This document shows positions 45,982 to 56,049 of a DNA stretch of 64,000 bases, one piece after another (the stretch's first letter is position 1; every line of letters starts with the position of its first letter). Source of the DNA: Salibacter halophilus (GTDB lineage Bacteria; Bacteroidota; Bacteroidia; Flavobacteriales_G; Salibacteraceae); contig NZ_WACR01000001.1 in NCBI RefSeq assembly GCF_008806325.1, positions 124,001-188,000 on the forward strand, in the 5' to 3' direction. Under the pieces are notes generated by a model. That model was not told the origin of the DNA, did no database searches, and worked only from the letters and a program-made list of their open reading frames with translations. The position numbers and the translations under genes are program-made.

Positions 45982-48219
45982 TTAGCGAACGAGTGTCACG
46001 TCACCTTTTAGAATTTCCTGATAACCGTTTATGTATGTTAGTCTGACCATGTAAGCAAAAACACCCGGATCGAGCTTAGTACCCCTAAAGGTTCCATCCC
46101 AACCGCGATCTTGTGTATAAGATTCAAATACCAACTCACCGTAACGGTTGTACACATAAAACTGCATATCAGTAATACCGTTTCCTCTTACACGGAGTTC
46201 ATCATTTTGCCCGTCTCCGTTTGGAGAGAATGCATCAGGTACTCCGGCATAATATTCTTTACGAACTAATACTCGAATTGAGTCAGTTGATGAACAGCCA
46301 TTGCTGTTTGTGTTAGTCACGTAATAAATTGTATTCTCTTTTGGAGATACCCGAACCTGACGACAATCAGTGCAGTCAATTTCGTAATCAGGAGTCCACA
46401 TAAAGTTATTCGCTGTACCAAAAGCTTCTAATCTAACACTTCTACCAATCAGAACCTCCTGATCAGGCGATGCCACAACTTCTGGGTAACTTTTCACAGA
46501 AATTCGTTGAGTTTCAAGTGCCACGTCAGTTCCGTACTCGTTATCAGCTCTAATTTGAACATTGAAAGTACCTGTATCAGAGTAACAAACAATTGGATTT
46601 TGTTCAATTGAATTTTGATAAGGAGCATCAGCACCAAAGAAAGTCCAGGTCAGTGAATCTTCTCTTCTACTTGTGCTTCTAAACTGAATACAGTTACCAA
46701 CACAAATGCTATCAGCTTCAACTGAGAAACGAGCTTCAGGAGCCAAACACGAATCCACTTCAATAAAACCTGCAATACTCTTGGAATCTGTCCCGTTGAT
46801 GTTAGAAGCTTCAAGGGAAACAGTGTAAAGCCCCGGAGTTTGGTAGCAAATATTTTGCGGATTTTGAGCAGTTGAAGTCGCTGAGTCAGAACCGGGAAAA
46901 CTCCAGTTCCATGTAGATCCTGCTCCACTCATATTTGTACTTTGATCCACGAAGCTAATGCAGTCACCCGGACAAATTTTGCGGGCAGAAGCATCAAAGT
47001 CAGCAACCGGAGGAGGACAAGAAACTACTTCTATATAATTTAAAAATGTATCAGCTGTAGTTCCATTAGTATCAGTAACCTGAAGAATGACATCATAAAA
47101 ACCGGGAGTAGAATAACTCACAAGAGGATTATTACTCGTTGAAGTAGTTGGTGTTCCACCAGGGAACGACCATTGCACATTTGTGATTGGTGCTGAACCC
47201 GGCTGAGTATTATTTTGGAAAGTAACATTAGCACCTTCGCAAACCGTTGTTGGGTTTGCATTGATCATGATGTTTGGAGGATTACACGGATTTACTGTAA
47301 CATTCCATGTGTAATTATCTTGAGAAACCCCATCAGTTACAATGAGTTCAAATGTGTAGTTTCCAGGAGTACCGGCTGTAAAATTAGCTGTGGAACCATT
47401 CAAACTCTGCGGACCGGTATTAGCACCATTGAAATTCCACTGGTATGCTCCGATTGAAGGATCAGTTTGAGCTTGAAAAGTCACCTGATCTCCCTGACAA
47501 AGCGATGTTGGTAGTGGATTGGGAGATGTAACAACAGCCTGAACGCTTGCCGGCTGAGTAATTGAGATATTGTCTAAAGCAAATGAAGGTTGCGAACCAC
47601 CGGGATCTGAAATAAATCGAAACCCTACATAAACATCGTTTAAATTGTTGAGTGCATTACCAGTATATGTGGTAAACATCCAGTTATTTTGACCTGCAAG
47701 AGATTGTGTAAAGTTAGCGTTATTGAGTTGAACCCACGTTCCTGTTGGACCATCTTTCACATAAACCTCAGCTTCGTTAGCTGAAGAGCCGTTGAGCATC
47801 CAAAAGTTCAACTCGATTCCGGTTTGACCGATCGTACTGATACCTGTTTGTATCTCAGTAAAATAACTTTCCCCAACAGGAGCAGCAGGATTAAAATGAG
47901 CATTTTCTATTGGTGGTGTTTGTGCCTGGCCCAATGCACTGGTTATGTGTAAATAATTTTGGCTATTGGGAACAATTGCTGCCGGTTGAGCCGGTGTTGG
48001 AGGCACTGTCAATGGGCCGGCTGTTCCTCCAGCGTATGCTGAATTGATCACCCAAAGGTTATCTCCTGCTCCTGCAGCTCCGGTAAGAGCTCCATTGTTG
48101 AGCGATACATTAACATTCGTTCCTTCAAAATCAGTTGACCACAACTGCCCCTTAGCAACGGGGGAAAAGGCGATTAAAAACAAACAAGCCAAAATTGATA
48201 GCCCAATGGTTCGAGTCAT
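45982..48219 (-). CDS. PKD-domain surface protein with type B T9SS C-terminal sorting domain
   Basis: A 745-aa secreted adhesin-like protein. After the signal peptide (LSILACLFLIAFSPVAKG) comes an N-terminal lectin-like/MAM-like beta domain (residues about 25-220), then four PKD-like Ig modules (for example NVQWSFPGGTPTTSTSNNPLVSYSTPGFYDVIL), and the gliding-associated C-terminal domain: GVPDAFSPNGDGQNDELRV, FYVYNRYGELVFES, WDGTF, PGVFAYMVRL. That end is a type B type IX sorting signal. The downstream PorP/SprF gene fits the pairing. The target ligand is not known. Confidence 0.92.
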   Translation of the reverse strand: MTRTIGLSILACLFLIAFSPVAKGQLWSTDFEGTNVNVSLNNGALTGAAGAGDNLWVINSAYAGGTAGPLTVPPTPAQPAAIVPNSQNYLHITSALGQAQTPPIENAHFNPAAPVGESYFTEIQTGISTIGQTGIELNFWMLNGSSANEAEVYVKDGPTGTWVQLNNANFTQSLAGQNNWMFTTYTGNALNNLNDVYVGFRFISDPGGSQPSFALDNISITQPASVQAVVTSPNPLPTSLCQGDQVTFQAQTDPSIGAYQWNFNGANTGPQSLNGSTANFTAGTPGNYTFELIVTDGVSQDNYTWNVTVNPCNPPNIMINANPTTVCEGANVTFQNNTQPGSAPITNVQWSFPGGTPTTSTSNNPLVSYSTPGFYDVILQVTDTNGTTADTFLNYIEVVSCPPPVADFDASARKICPGDCISFVDQSTNMSGAGSTWNWSFPGSDSATSTAQNPQNICYQTPGLYTVSLEASNINGTDSKSIAGFIEVDSCLAPEARFSVEADSICVGNCIQFRSTSRREDSLTWTFFGADAPYQNSIEQNPIVCYSDTGTFNVQIRADNEYGTDVALETQRISVKSYPEVVASPDQEVLIGRSVRLEAFGTANNFMWTPDYEIDCTDCRQVRVSPKENTIYYVTNTNSNGCSSTDSIRVLVRKEYYAGVPDAFSPNGDGQNDELRVRGNGITDMQFYVYNRYGELVFESYTQDRGWDGTFRGTKLDPGVFAYMVRLTYINGYQEILKGDVTLVR

Positions 48220-48290
48220 ACCACACTATTATTATATCGATTCGAGCAAAATAACGCCATTCCTAATAAAAAACAAATTCTGGTTCATTG

Positions 48291-49325
48291 TTATAACAAT
48301 GTGACCAAAAATTTAAGAGTATTGACGTTATCTGCATACTCCCATAATTTTGGGATTTGTGTTTCCCCAAAGTTAATACCTTCTTTTCCAACAACGCATT
48401 GGATTGACTCACTTTTTTGCTTTATTTCTTTTTCTACTTTCTCTTTATCATTGTAAAAGTCGTAGTACAACACACCTACAGGTGACGACAACGCACCCTC
48501 ATTTCTCTTCAAAATGAGGAAATTATTATCGAGCAAACCTTCTTCCTTATTGAGTAAATAAATCGTACGGTTGTATTCGTAATTGTTCATGTATTTTGTA
48601 TTCTGCTGAACAAAGCCAAAGTCAACGATACTCTCAAAGAACTCATCAAAGTTAAATCCTTCAGGAGCATAGATTTTTGAAATATTTCGGCAACCCAGCC
48701 CGTAGTACTGGAATATATCTCTACCCAATCTTTCCAATTCTTCTTTTGTTTCATCACCTTCTAAAACAGCAACCGAGTTTCTGTTTTTGCGAATGATATT
48801 GGGATACTTCCCGAAATAATGCTCAAAATAACGAGCAGAGTTGTCACTTCCGGTAGCAATAATCGCATCGATTTGGGGTAGTCTGTCAGCCGTAAAGTGA
48901 ATTCTCTCCCTGAATCGTGGTTCAATCTCAATGAGTAATTCACTCAGGTAAGGGAGCAATAACTTATCTTTATGTGACAACTTCCCTGCAAATGAGTGCC
49001 CTGCAATCAATATAGAGAGCCAATCATGAAAACCCACCATTGGGATATTACCGGCCATGATAGTACCTACAACACGATCACCGTTGTAATTCAGCATATC
49101 AGAATACTCGGCCGTCCACTGCTCCAGCTTCTCTTCATTCAGCAAATCAGCATTGTGGGCAATAGCATCCTTTGTGAATCGTTCACTAAACCAGCCGTTT
49201 TGGTGATAGGCTCTGATCAATAAATCATTTAATGGATGCATACCATCATCACCTGCTTTTGCGAGTTGACTTTCCAACTCAGTACCCAATTGGTCAAATG
49301 CCTTTATGCGCTCTTTTAAGTTCAT
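48291..49325 (-). CDS. Acyl-CoA reductase (LuxC family)
   Basis: A 344-aa protein of the LuxC-like acyl-CoA reductase family, which reduces acyl-CoA/acyl groups to aldehydes with NADPH. Seen: VVGTIMAGNIPMVGFHDWLSILIAGHSFAGKLSHKDKLLLPYL, IDAIIATGSDNSARYFEHYFG and the likely catalytic Cys in YYGLGCRNISKIY. Neighbours serC and serA lie just to the right, an arrangement I know from other Bacteroidota genomes. The physiological substrate is unknown. Confidence 0.87.
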   Translation of the reverse strand: MNLKERIKAFDQLGTELESQLAKAGDDGMHPLNDLLIRAYHQNGWFSERFTKDAIAHNADLLNEEKLEQWTAEYSDMLNYNGDRVVGTIMAGNIPMVGFHDWLSILIAGHSFAGKLSHKDKLLLPYLSELLIEIEPRFRERIHFTADRLPQIDAIIATGSDNSARYFEHYFGKYPNIIRKNRNSVAVLEGDETKEELERLGRDIFQYYGLGCRNISKIYAPEGFNFDEFFESIVDFGFVQQNTKYMNNYEYNRTIYLLNKEEGLLDNNFLILKRNEGALSSPVGVLYYDFYNDKEKVEKEIKQKSESIQCVVGKEGINFGETQIPKLWEYADNVNTLKFLVTLL

Positions 49326-49339
49326 TCAATATTTGGCTT

Positions 49340-49347
49340 TAATTTTG
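49340..49347 (+). promoter_or_regulatory. TAnnTTTG promoter box for the 49370 gene
   Basis: TAATTTTG, 22 bp upstream of the ATG at 49370, in the 44-bp gap of two divergent genes. Confidence 0.5.
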
Positions 49348-49369
49348 CAATTAAACGAAAAAACGAATA

Positions 49370-50236
49370 ATGCGAATTACACTTTTGCTCTTTTTTCTTT
49401 TTGAAGCTTCACAGTTTTTCGGTCAGAACCCAACCGAACTGGCCGCAAAGATAGCGCACTACAAATCGAAACAGGTTGAAGCACAATCACAGTCGGGTAC
49501 CGTAACTTACAACGATTCTCTCATTCAATCTGTAAAAGAGTTCCTGAATACTGAGGATAGTTATGAGGTGAACATAGAATCAAAATTCATGGGAGATCTG
49601 CGCTCACCCGATGATGAATTCAGACTCATCACGTGGAATATTCCCGAGAGACAAGGCTCATTCACCTACTTTGCTTTTATTCAATTTGAAGATGATCGCC
49701 CGTGGATTCAGCTAAATGATGGATCTGACCAATACGAAAGCAGACCTCTTTACAAAACCATGAATGCCGAAAACTGGTACGGGGCACTCTACTATGAAAT
49801 CATACCTTTTAAAAGCTCAGGTAAAGAATATTACGCCCTGTTAGGTTGGGATGGCAATAGTAAAATGTCCAATAAAAAGGTGATTGAAATCGCACATTTT
49901 AACAAAAAGGGCAAGCCCACATTTGGAGCACAGGTTTTTGGCGATGACAAACTCAAGAACAGAGTTGTATTTGAATTCAAAAAAGATGCTACTCTATCAT
50001 TGAGGTATCACGAAGATGACGAGCGAATAGTTTTCAATCACTTAGAACCACTAAACCCTGAGATGGAAGGTATTTATTCGTTCTACGTGCCAAATTTGAA
50101 TTTTGATGCCTATGAACTCAAAAAAGGCAAGTGGGAATTCGTTGAAAATGTGGAAGTCATCATGAAAACGAAAAGTATTTTTCACGATCCGCGTGGCAGA
50201 AAAGAACCGGTTAAAAAGCCCGGCAACCCGAAATAG
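49370..50236 (+). CDS. Uncharacterised exported protein
   Basis: A 288-aa protein with a signal peptide (MRITLLLFFLFEASQFFGQ). The mature part has a helical start and a beta-rich core with several aromatic strands (FRLITWNIPERQGSFTYFAFIQF, WYGALYYEIIPFKSSGKEYYALLGWDGNSKMSN). The last 20 residues are basic and Pro-rich (GRKEPVKKPGNPK). I recognise no characterised domain. It is divergent from the acyl-CoA reductase and 84 bp upstream of serC. Confidence 0.75.
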   Translation: MRITLLLFFLFEASQFFGQNPTELAAKIAHYKSKQVEAQSQSGTVTYNDSLIQSVKEFLNTEDSYEVNIESKFMGDLRSPDDEFRLITWNIPERQGSFTYFAFIQFEDDRPWIQLNDGSDQYESRPLYKTMNAENWYGALYYEIIPFKSSGKEYYALLGWDGNSKMSNKKVIEIAHFNKKGKPTFGAQVFGDDKLKNRVVFEFKKDATLSLRYHEDDERIVFNHLEPLNPEMEGIYSFYVPNLNFDAYELKKGKWEFVENVEVIMKTKSIFHDPRGRKEPVKKPGNPK

Positions 50237-50320
50237 CCAGGTCACTATATTAAGACATGGGTAACATCTAGTCAGAAAAAGTTTGTTTATTTCGTAGTCA
50301 CAAAAATAAATTCATTAAAA

Positions 50321-51385
50321 ATGGCTAAAGTTCACAATTTCAGTGCAGGTCCCTGCATTTTACCACAAGAGGTTTTTAAAGAAGCATCACAAAGTGTGCT
50401 TGATTTTGACAACTTAGGACTCTCAATTTTAGAAATCAGCCATAGAAGTGAAAACTTCGTGCGTGTGATGGAAGAAGCGAGAGAACTCGTTAAAGAGTTG
50501 CTCAACATCCCTAAAGGCTACACTGTTCTTTTCTTACAAGGTGGTGCGAGCACAGGATTCTTAATGGCTCCTTACAACTTGCTTACTGAAAACGGAACTG
50601 CCGGTTACATGAATACCGGAACCTGGTCAACTAAGGCAATTAAAGAAGCAAAAAAACTGGGAAATGTTGATGTCATTGTTTCCAGTGAAGATGAGAACTT
50701 CAAGTATATTCCTAAGGATATTCAGATCCCATCTGGCCTGGACTACGTTCACTACACGGCTAACAACACGATTTACGGAACTCAGTTCAAGAAACTCCCA
50801 CAAACTGATAATTTCCTCGTTTGTGATATGAGTTCTGACATTTTTAGTCGACCTGTAACGATCAACGCTTACGATATCATTTATGCTGGTGCTCAAAAGA
50901 ATATTGGCCCTGCCGGAACAACTATGTACATTGTAAACGAAGAGGTCTTTAACAAAAGTGGTCGTGATATTCCTTCAATGCTCGACTTTGAAGTACACCA
51001 CAAAAAAGACAGTATGTTCAATACTCCATCAGTATTTGCTGTTTATGTAACGATGCTCAACCTCCGCTATATGAAAGCAAATGGTGGTGTTGAAGCGATG
51101 AAGAAAAAAGCTCAGGAGCGTTCTGAGATGATCTACAATGAAATCGATGAAAATCCATTGTTTGAAGGTTACGCCAACAAAGAAGATCGCTCTAGCATGA
51201 ACGCGACTTTCACATTGACTGATGAGAGTTACAAAGAGAAATTTGACAAGCTTTGGAAAGAAGCGAACATCAATGGTATTAAAGGTCATAGATCAGTTGG
51301 CGGATACCGCGCTTCAATGTACAATGCACTTCCAATTGAAAGCGTTGAGGCTCTTGTTAACGTGATGAAAAAACTAAGAAGTTAA
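50321..51385 (+). CDS. serC: Phosphoserine aminotransferase
   Basis: Makes phosphoserine from phosphohydroxypyruvate in serine synthesis (and can act in the pyridoxine route). Seen: VHNFSAGPCILPQEVF at the start, ISHRSENFVRVMEEARE, LFLQGGASTGF, and the PLP lysine in YAGAQKNIGPAG (about residue 191). At 354 aa it matches the family. serA follows after 27 bp, giving a serine synthesis operon. Confidence 0.96.
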   Translation: MAKVHNFSAGPCILPQEVFKEASQSVLDFDNLGLSILEISHRSENFVRVMEEARELVKELLNIPKGYTVLFLQGGASTGFLMAPYNLLTENGTAGYMNTGTWSTKAIKEAKKLGNVDVIVSSEDENFKYIPKDIQIPSGLDYVHYTANNTIYGTQFKKLPQTDNFLVCDMSSDIFSRPVTINAYDIIYAGAQKNIGPAGTTMYIVNEEVFNKSGRDIPSMLDFEVHHKKDSMFNTPSVFAVYVTMLNLRYMKANGGVEAMKKKAQERSEMIYNEIDENPLFEGYANKEDRSSMNATFTLTDESYKEKFDKLWKEANINGIKGHRSVGGYRASMYNALPIESVEALVNVMKKLRS

Positions 51386-51412
51386 TAACTCAAAACCTTA
51401 AATAGTATTACG

Positions 51413-52366
51413 ATGAAAGTACTTGCTAATGACGGTATTTCTCAATCAGGACTGGAAAAGTTAGAACAAAACGGTTTTGAAGTAGATACAAACAAGCGCG
51501 AGCAGGATGACCTTGTTGATGCTATCAACAACGATAACTTTGGCGCTCTGCTCGTTCGTAGCGCAACTAAAGTGCGTAAAGAGCACATCGATGCCTGCCC
51601 AAATTTAAAAGCCATCATTCGCGGTGGTGTTGGTATGGACAACATCGATGTTGAATATGCCCGTGAAAAAGGAATCTTCGTTTCCAACACACCGGCAGCT
51701 TCTTCGCAGGCGGTTGCTGAGCTCACAATGGCTCACCTCTACTCTATTGCTCGCGGATTGTTCGATAGCAACCGCAATATGCCTAAAACCGGAGGATCTG
51801 ACTTTAAAAAGCTCAAGAAGAAATACGGTAAAGGTGTTGAGTTGAGAGATAAAACAATCGGTATTCTCGGTTTTGGCCGAATCGGTCAGTACACAGCGAA
51901 ATACGCTCTCGGGAACGGAATGAATGTAGTTGCGTTCAACCGTACTCCAAAAGAGGTTGAAATAGATCTCGAGATTCCGGGTGTTGATGCAAAGAAAACG
52001 ATCAAAACAGTTTCAAAAGAAGAATTATTGAAACAGGCAGATTTCATCACGCTTCACGTTCCTGCTCAATCTGACGGAAACGCAGTAATTGGAAAAGCAG
52101 AATTTGACATGATGAAAGAGGGTGCCTTTATCGTGAATACTGCCAGAGGTGGTGTTGTTGATGAAGATGCTTTGATGAACGCCATCGATAGCGGGAAAAT
52201 CAAATATGCCGGAGTCGATGTATTCGTCAACGAACCAGCTCCAAGCGATAAAATACTCGCTCACGAAGGAATCAGTTTGAGTCCGCATATTGGTGCAGCT
52301 ACAGTTGAAGCCCAGGACAGGATCGGAATAGAAATCGCTGATCTACTCATTGGCGAATTCAAATAA
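51413..52366 (+). CDS. serA: D-3-phosphoglycerate dehydrogenase (2-hydroxyacid dehydrogenase)
   Basis: The first step of serine synthesis, oxidising 3-phosphoglycerate with NAD. Seen: the NAD-binding IGILGFGRIGQYTAKYA, the catalytic Arg in VNTARGGVVDEDALMNAI, LHVPAQSDG, and the catalytic His in LSPHIGAATVEAQ. At 317 aa it is the short form without the C-terminal ACT domain, so serine feedback is not expected through that domain. It is next to serC, which supports the assignment. Confidence 0.94.
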   Translation: MKVLANDGISQSGLEKLEQNGFEVDTNKREQDDLVDAINNDNFGALLVRSATKVRKEHIDACPNLKAIIRGGVGMDNIDVEYAREKGIFVSNTPAASSQAVAELTMAHLYSIARGLFDSNRNMPKTGGSDFKKLKKKYGKGVELRDKTIGILGFGRIGQYTAKYALGNGMNVVAFNRTPKEVEIDLEIPGVDAKKTIKTVSKEELLKQADFITLHVPAQSDGNAVIGKAEFDMMKEGAFIVNTARGGVVDEDALMNAIDSGKIKYAGVDVFVNEPAPSDKILAHEGISLSPHIGAATVEAQDRIGIEIADLLIGEFK

Positions 52367-52390
52367 TTCTAGTCCTTTGAACGATAATTA

Positions 52391-52425
52391 AAAAGGGAGC
52401 TGATGATTTTTTCAGTTCCCTTTTT
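52391..52425 (+). terminator. Terminator after serC-serA
   Basis: A 13-bp stem (AAAAGGGAGCTGA with TCAGTTCCCTTTT, one G-T pair), 8-nt loop, then T-rich. Confidence 0.85.
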
Positions 52426-52439
52426 CTATTTCAAAAAAC

Positions 52440-52447
52440 TACCTTTG
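52440..52447 (+). promoter_or_regulatory. TAnnTTTG promoter box for the transaldolase
   Basis: TACCTTTG, 44 bp upstream of the ATG at 52492 and right after the serA terminator. Confidence 0.5.
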
Positions 52448-52491
52448 CAAAACATTGCGCAAAGCAGTCATAATAATCAAAAAAGTATCAC

Positions 52492-53148
52492 ATGAAATTC
52501 TTCATTGACACAGCAAATCTCGATCAAATAAAAGAAGCACACGAGCTGGGTGTACTCGATGGTGTAACGACAAATCCTTCGTTGATGGCGAAAGAAGGCA
52601 TTACCGGAGAGCAGAATATCATCGATCATTACGTGAAAATTTGCGAAATGGTTGACGGCCCCGTAAGTGCTGAAGTAATTTCTACAGACTTCGATGGCAT
52701 TGTAAAAGAAGGAGAACGCCTCGCTGAACTACATGACAACATCGTGGTAAAGGTTCCGATGATCAAAGAAGGAATTAAGGCGATCAAGTACTTTTCAGAA
52801 AAAGGAATAAAAACCAACTGCACACTCGTTTTCTCTCCGGGTCAGGCACTACTAGCTGCAAAAGCCGGAGCAACTTTCGTTTCGCCATTCATCGGGAGAA
52901 TCGATGATATTTCATCTGACGGAATTGATTTGATCCACAAAATCAGATTGATTTACGACAACTACATGTTTGATACTGAAATTCTGGCTGCCAGTGTACG
53001 TCACACAATGCACGTGATCGAATGCGCTGAGGCCGGAGCTGATATCATGACTGGCCCACTTTCATCGATTACAGGATTGTTGAAGCATCCCTTAACTGAT
53101 ATAGGTCTGGAAAAATTCCTTGCAGACTACCGCAAAGGAAACAGCTAA
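52492..53148 (+). CDS. Small transaldolase (MipB/TalC/FSA family)
   Basis: A TIM-barrel class I aldolase of about 218 aa. Seen: [13 protein letters not shown] with its Asp, [15 protein letters not shown], the Schiff-base lysine in [11 protein letters not shown], and [31 protein letters not shown]. In fructose-6-phosphate aldolase the position in xPYxxRID is Tyr, while transaldolases carry Phe; here it reads SPFIGRID, which favours transaldolase in the pentose phosphate pathway. It has its own promoter and is near rpe only at long range. Confidence 0.92.
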   Translation: MKFFIDTANLDQIKEAHELGVLDGVTTNPSLMAKEGITGEQNIIDHYVKICEMVDGPVSAEVISTDFDGIVKEGERLAELHDNIVVKVPMIKEGIKAIKYFSEKGIKTNCTLVFSPGQALLAAKAGATFVSPFIGRIDDISSDGIDLIHKIRLIYDNYMFDTEILAASVRHTMHVIECAEAGADIMTGPLSSITGLLKHPLTDIGLEKFLADYRKGNS

Positions 53149-53196
53149 ACAATAGCACAATATTTTAGCGAAAAGCTTAATTTCACAGCAAAATAG

Positions 53197-53850
53197 TTGA
53201 TGATGAAATCGTTTTCAATTACTGTGATATTGAGCTTTTTGCTTTTTGCAGCTTTTGGTCAGAACCAAAATAACACACCATTTATCGAAGATCCGGGGTA
53301 TCATCCTGTGTATATCCTTAGCGATACTCATCGAATTAAGGGTGACACGATTAATGATCCCAATAATGCTCTCCACAGCTCATTGATTGAGAATGATACC
53401 GCTTTTCACGTAGTTTATCATTACGGTCGTTATCCGGGCATGATCTTTTTCAAAAAAAGACCGCAATACATCGACCAAAAATGTGAGCTGGAAATTTATA
53501 AGTTCAATGGAGGAAGGCACGTGGGAATTACCCGTCATCTCAAGTATCAAAAAAACGATTCCATTTATATTGAAACCACAGCATTTTATGTCCTTGATCC
53601 ACACAATATGAAAGTTGGAGGCTACCTTCCATATTCCTACAAAGAAATTAGAAAGAAAGATTCAACAATTATTTACAGCGAAGAAAGAGAAGTCTCCCAT
53701 ATCACAAAAAATGCGCTTTTAAACGTCAGTAAAATCAAGTATCACCCTGCAAACAACAACGACAGTTCTCCCGTTTTTATAACCACAGGAAAACCCGGGA
53801 AATACTCTTATGCAAGAGGAAAATTCATGATTCCAAAAAGGTTTAAATAA
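53197..53850 (+). CDS. Uncharacterised exported protein
   Basis: A 217-aa protein with a signal peptide ([18 protein letters not shown]). The mature part has the sequence [22 protein letters not shown] near the start and a beta-rich body with several Tyr-rich strands ([23 protein letters not shown]). No family is recognised. Its stop overlaps the start of the next gene (TAATG), so translation is probably coupled to the threonylcarbamoyl-AMP synthase. Confidence 0.7.
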   Translation: MMMKSFSITVILSFLLFAAFGQNQNNTPFIEDPGYHPVYILSDTHRIKGDTINDPNNALHSSLIENDTAFHVVYHYGRYPGMIFFKKRPQYIDQKCELEIYKFNGGRHVGITRHLKYQKNDSIYIETTAFYVLDPHNMKVGGYLPYSYKEIRKKDSTIIYSEEREVSHITKNALLNVSKIKYHPANNNDSSPVFITTGKPGKYSYARGKFMIPKRFK

Positions 53851-54479
53851 TGGCTGCTGAAAAAATCCGCATCAATCCAGACAATGTCAATGCAAGCGAA
53901 ATCGATCGTGTTGTTTCCATTTTAAAAAATGGCGGTGTTATCGTGTACCCTACTGATACTGTTTACGGCATTGGTTGCGACATAACCAATAAAAAAGCTG
54001 TAGAACGTGTTGCTCGGCTAAAAGGCGTAAAGGCCAAAGAAGCTAAGTTTGCCATGATCTTTCACGACCTCAGTCACCTGTCTGAATACACGAAGCCGCT
54101 TGACAACACAACTTTCAGGTTGATGAAAAAAGCGCTACCCGGTCCGTTCACCTTTATTCTTGAAGCCAACAATCAGGTTCCAAAGATATTCGCCAACAAG
54201 AAAAAGGAAGTTGGTATTCGAATTCCCGATCATGAAATTCCAAGAGAGATTGTTCGCGTGCTGGGAAATCCAATTGTGACAACATCAGTTCACGATGACG
54301 ATGAAATAGTTGAATATACTACAGACCCAGACGATGTTTACGAACAATTCAAAGATCTGGTAGACGCAGTAGTAGATGGCGGGTTTGGAAATAATATTCC
54401 ATCCACAATAGTCGATTGTACGGGAGATGAACTAGAAATAATAAGGCAGGGATTGGGCCAGCTTGAAGAGCTGAACTAA
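53850..54479 (+). CDS. L-threonylcarbamoyladenylate synthase (Sua5/YrdC/YciO family)
   Basis: Makes threonylcarbamoyl-AMP for the t6A37 base of tRNAs reading ANN codons. The YrdC fold is clear: [90 protein letters not shown], and [18 protein letters not shown]. At 209 aa it has only the YrdC domain. It overlaps the preceding gene by one base and converges with the transglycosylase, 4 bp overlapping. YciO homologues of unclear role are an alternative. Confidence 0.9.
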   Translation: MAAEKIRINPDNVNASEIDRVVSILKNGGVIVYPTDTVYGIGCDITNKKAVERVARLKGVKAKEAKFAMIFHDLSHLSEYTKPLDNTTFRLMKKALPGPFTFILEANNQVPKIFANKKKEVGIRIPDHEIPREIVRVLGNPIVTTSVHDDDEIVEYTTDPDDVYEQFKDLVDAVVDGGFGNNIPSTIVDCTGDELEIIRQGLGQLEELN

Positions 54480-55447
54480 CCCCTCTTATTTGTATCAAGC
54501 ATCAATTTTGACATTGCTGATTCTTGAGGCAATTTTATATCATAAGACTTTCCTGATCTATTTCTCAAATAGCTCTGTCTCAACCACGGATTCAAATTCT
54601 TGAGCACCTTGTAATTGATTCCTCTGTCTTTTGCGAAAGCTGCAAAGTCATCAACTGAAGTATCAACTTTTACAATTTCAGTTTTGATAGGCTCCCACAA
54701 ATGCTCGTCTCTATAATGAAAACCGTATTTACCGGGATGATTCAAAATTTCTTTAGCAGCTAAAATCCTGAATAAGTAACGAGCAGTTTCTGTATTGAGC
54801 AATAAATCGTAATAGTTAGAAGCTTTTTGTCTTTCCAATTGATGCTCTAATCCATTCTGCCCCATATTGTATGAAGCCGCAGCCAACGTCCAGGTTCCAA
54901 ACTTTTCTTTTGCCTCTTTCAAATAGTCACAAGCTGCTTTAGTCGCTTTTTCAACGTGATAACGTTCATCAACTTCATCGTTGATTTCCAGTCCGTACTC
55001 ACGACCAGATCCTTCCATGAATTGCCAAAAACCTGTTGCTCCTGCCGGGGAAACTACTTGTGTGAGTCCGCTCTCGATCAGAGCCAGATATTTGAAATCC
55101 TCCGGCACATCGTTTTCTTCGAGAATTGGTTCAATAACCGGAAACCATTTATTTGAACGTTTCAGATAAAGAAGTGTATTCGACTGCCAGTAAGTATTGA
55201 CATGTAATTCACGATCGAGCTTTTCGCTCACATCACTCAACTGCAATGGAACTTCTTCTCCGGCAAAACTCAGGTTCTGAGGAAGATTTAGAGAGTAAAT
55301 TTTATAGTCCCTGTTGAAATAATCCTGGTAAGTTCGTTCGTTTTCAGCCTTGCTATCGGTTTTGGCAGATGTGAAAAACTCAGCCACTCCTGCACCAACA
55401 ATTATCAACGAAAAAATAGCTATTAAGCTCGCATTACTTCTCTTCAT
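54476..55447 (-). CDS. Lytic transglycosylase (MltD/SLT type)
   Basis: A peptidoglycan-cleaving enzyme of about 323 aa. A signal anchor ([19 protein letters not shown]) leads to an SLT domain with the catalytic Glu in [25 protein letters not shown], then [16 protein letters not shown] and [12 protein letters not shown]. The last 60 residues ([24 protein letters not shown]) look LysM-like. I start at ATG 55447; longer readings from 55531 lie within the rfbC gene and give a poor signal. It overlaps rfbC by 14 bp, so it may be coupled to it. Confidence 0.9.
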   Translation of the reverse strand: MKRSNASLIAIFSLIIVGAGVAEFFTSAKTDSKAENERTYQDYFNRDYKIYSLNLPQNLSFAGEEVPLQLSDVSEKLDRELHVNTYWQSNTLLYLKRSNKWFPVIEPILEENDVPEDFKYLALIESGLTQVVSPAGATGFWQFMEGSGREYGLEINDEVDERYHVEKATKAACDYLKEAKEKFGTWTLAAASYNMGQNGLEHQLERQKASNYYDLLLNTETARYLFRILAAKEILNHPGKYGFHYRDEHLWEPIKTEIVKVDTSVDDFAAFAKDRGINYKVLKNLNPWLRQSYLRNRSGKSYDIKLPQESAMSKLMLDTNKRG

Positions 55448-55991
55448 ATTCAAACGGACTCTCAAATAATTTAAAAACTTCATTCTCTCTATCCTTTTCT
55501 GATAAAATAGGATTGTCAACTTTCCAGTCAATATTCAAATCTGGATCGTTGTACATGATCCCACCTTCGTGGCCGGGACTGTAATAGTTTGAACACTTGT
55601 AAGCAAAAACCGTGTTATCCTCTAACGTCACAAATCCATGAGCAAAGCCAACTGGAACATAGAACTGATACTGATTTGTTGCATTCAATTCTACTCCAAA
55701 AGTTTTTCCATAAGTAGGAGATCCTTTACGAATATCGAGGGCCACATCATAAACAGATCCTGAAATTACCCTAACTAATTTTGCCTGAGCAAACTCATCT
55801 GTTTGAAAGTGTAACCCTCTTAGCACATTTTTTTGTGAAAAGCTCTGGTTATCCTGCACAAACTCATCATTAATCCCAACGCTCTCAAAAGTCTTTTTGT
55901 TATAAGACTCAAAAAAATACCCCCTGTGATCACCAAAAACTTTTGGCTTGAGTAATTTTAGGCCTTTAATTGGCTCATCTATAATTTCCAT
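55434..55991 (-). CDS. rfbC: dTDP-4-dehydrorhamnose 3,5-epimerase
   Basis: A cupin enzyme of dTDP-L-rhamnose synthesis for surface polysaccharide. Seen: LLKPKVFGDHRGYFFESYN, the catalytic His region VLRGLHFQTDEFAQAKLVRVISGSVYDVALDIRKGSPTYG, and FYVPVGFAHGFVTLEDNTVFAYKCSNYYSPGHEGGI. At 185 aa it has the normal length. rfbA, B and D are not in this window, so it stands apart from a complete rhamnose cluster. Confidence 0.95.
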   Translation of the reverse strand: MEIIDEPIKGLKLLKPKVFGDHRGYFFESYNKKTFESVGINDEFVQDNQSFSQKNVLRGLHFQTDEFAQAKLVRVISGSVYDVALDIRKGSPTYGKTFGVELNATNQYQFYVPVGFAHGFVTLEDNTVFAYKCSNYYSPGHEGGIMYNDPDLNIDWKVDNPILSEKDRENEVFKLFESPFEYEEK

Positions 55992-56049
55992 TGACTAAAC
56001 TTGCAGTAAATTTTGCCGAAGATATAACATAGCCCTCTCCTCCAGAAAA

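Noticed and set aside
52492-53148. Name fructose-6-phosphate aldolase (fsa)
   Set aside because: The Phe in SPFIGRID points to transaldolase.
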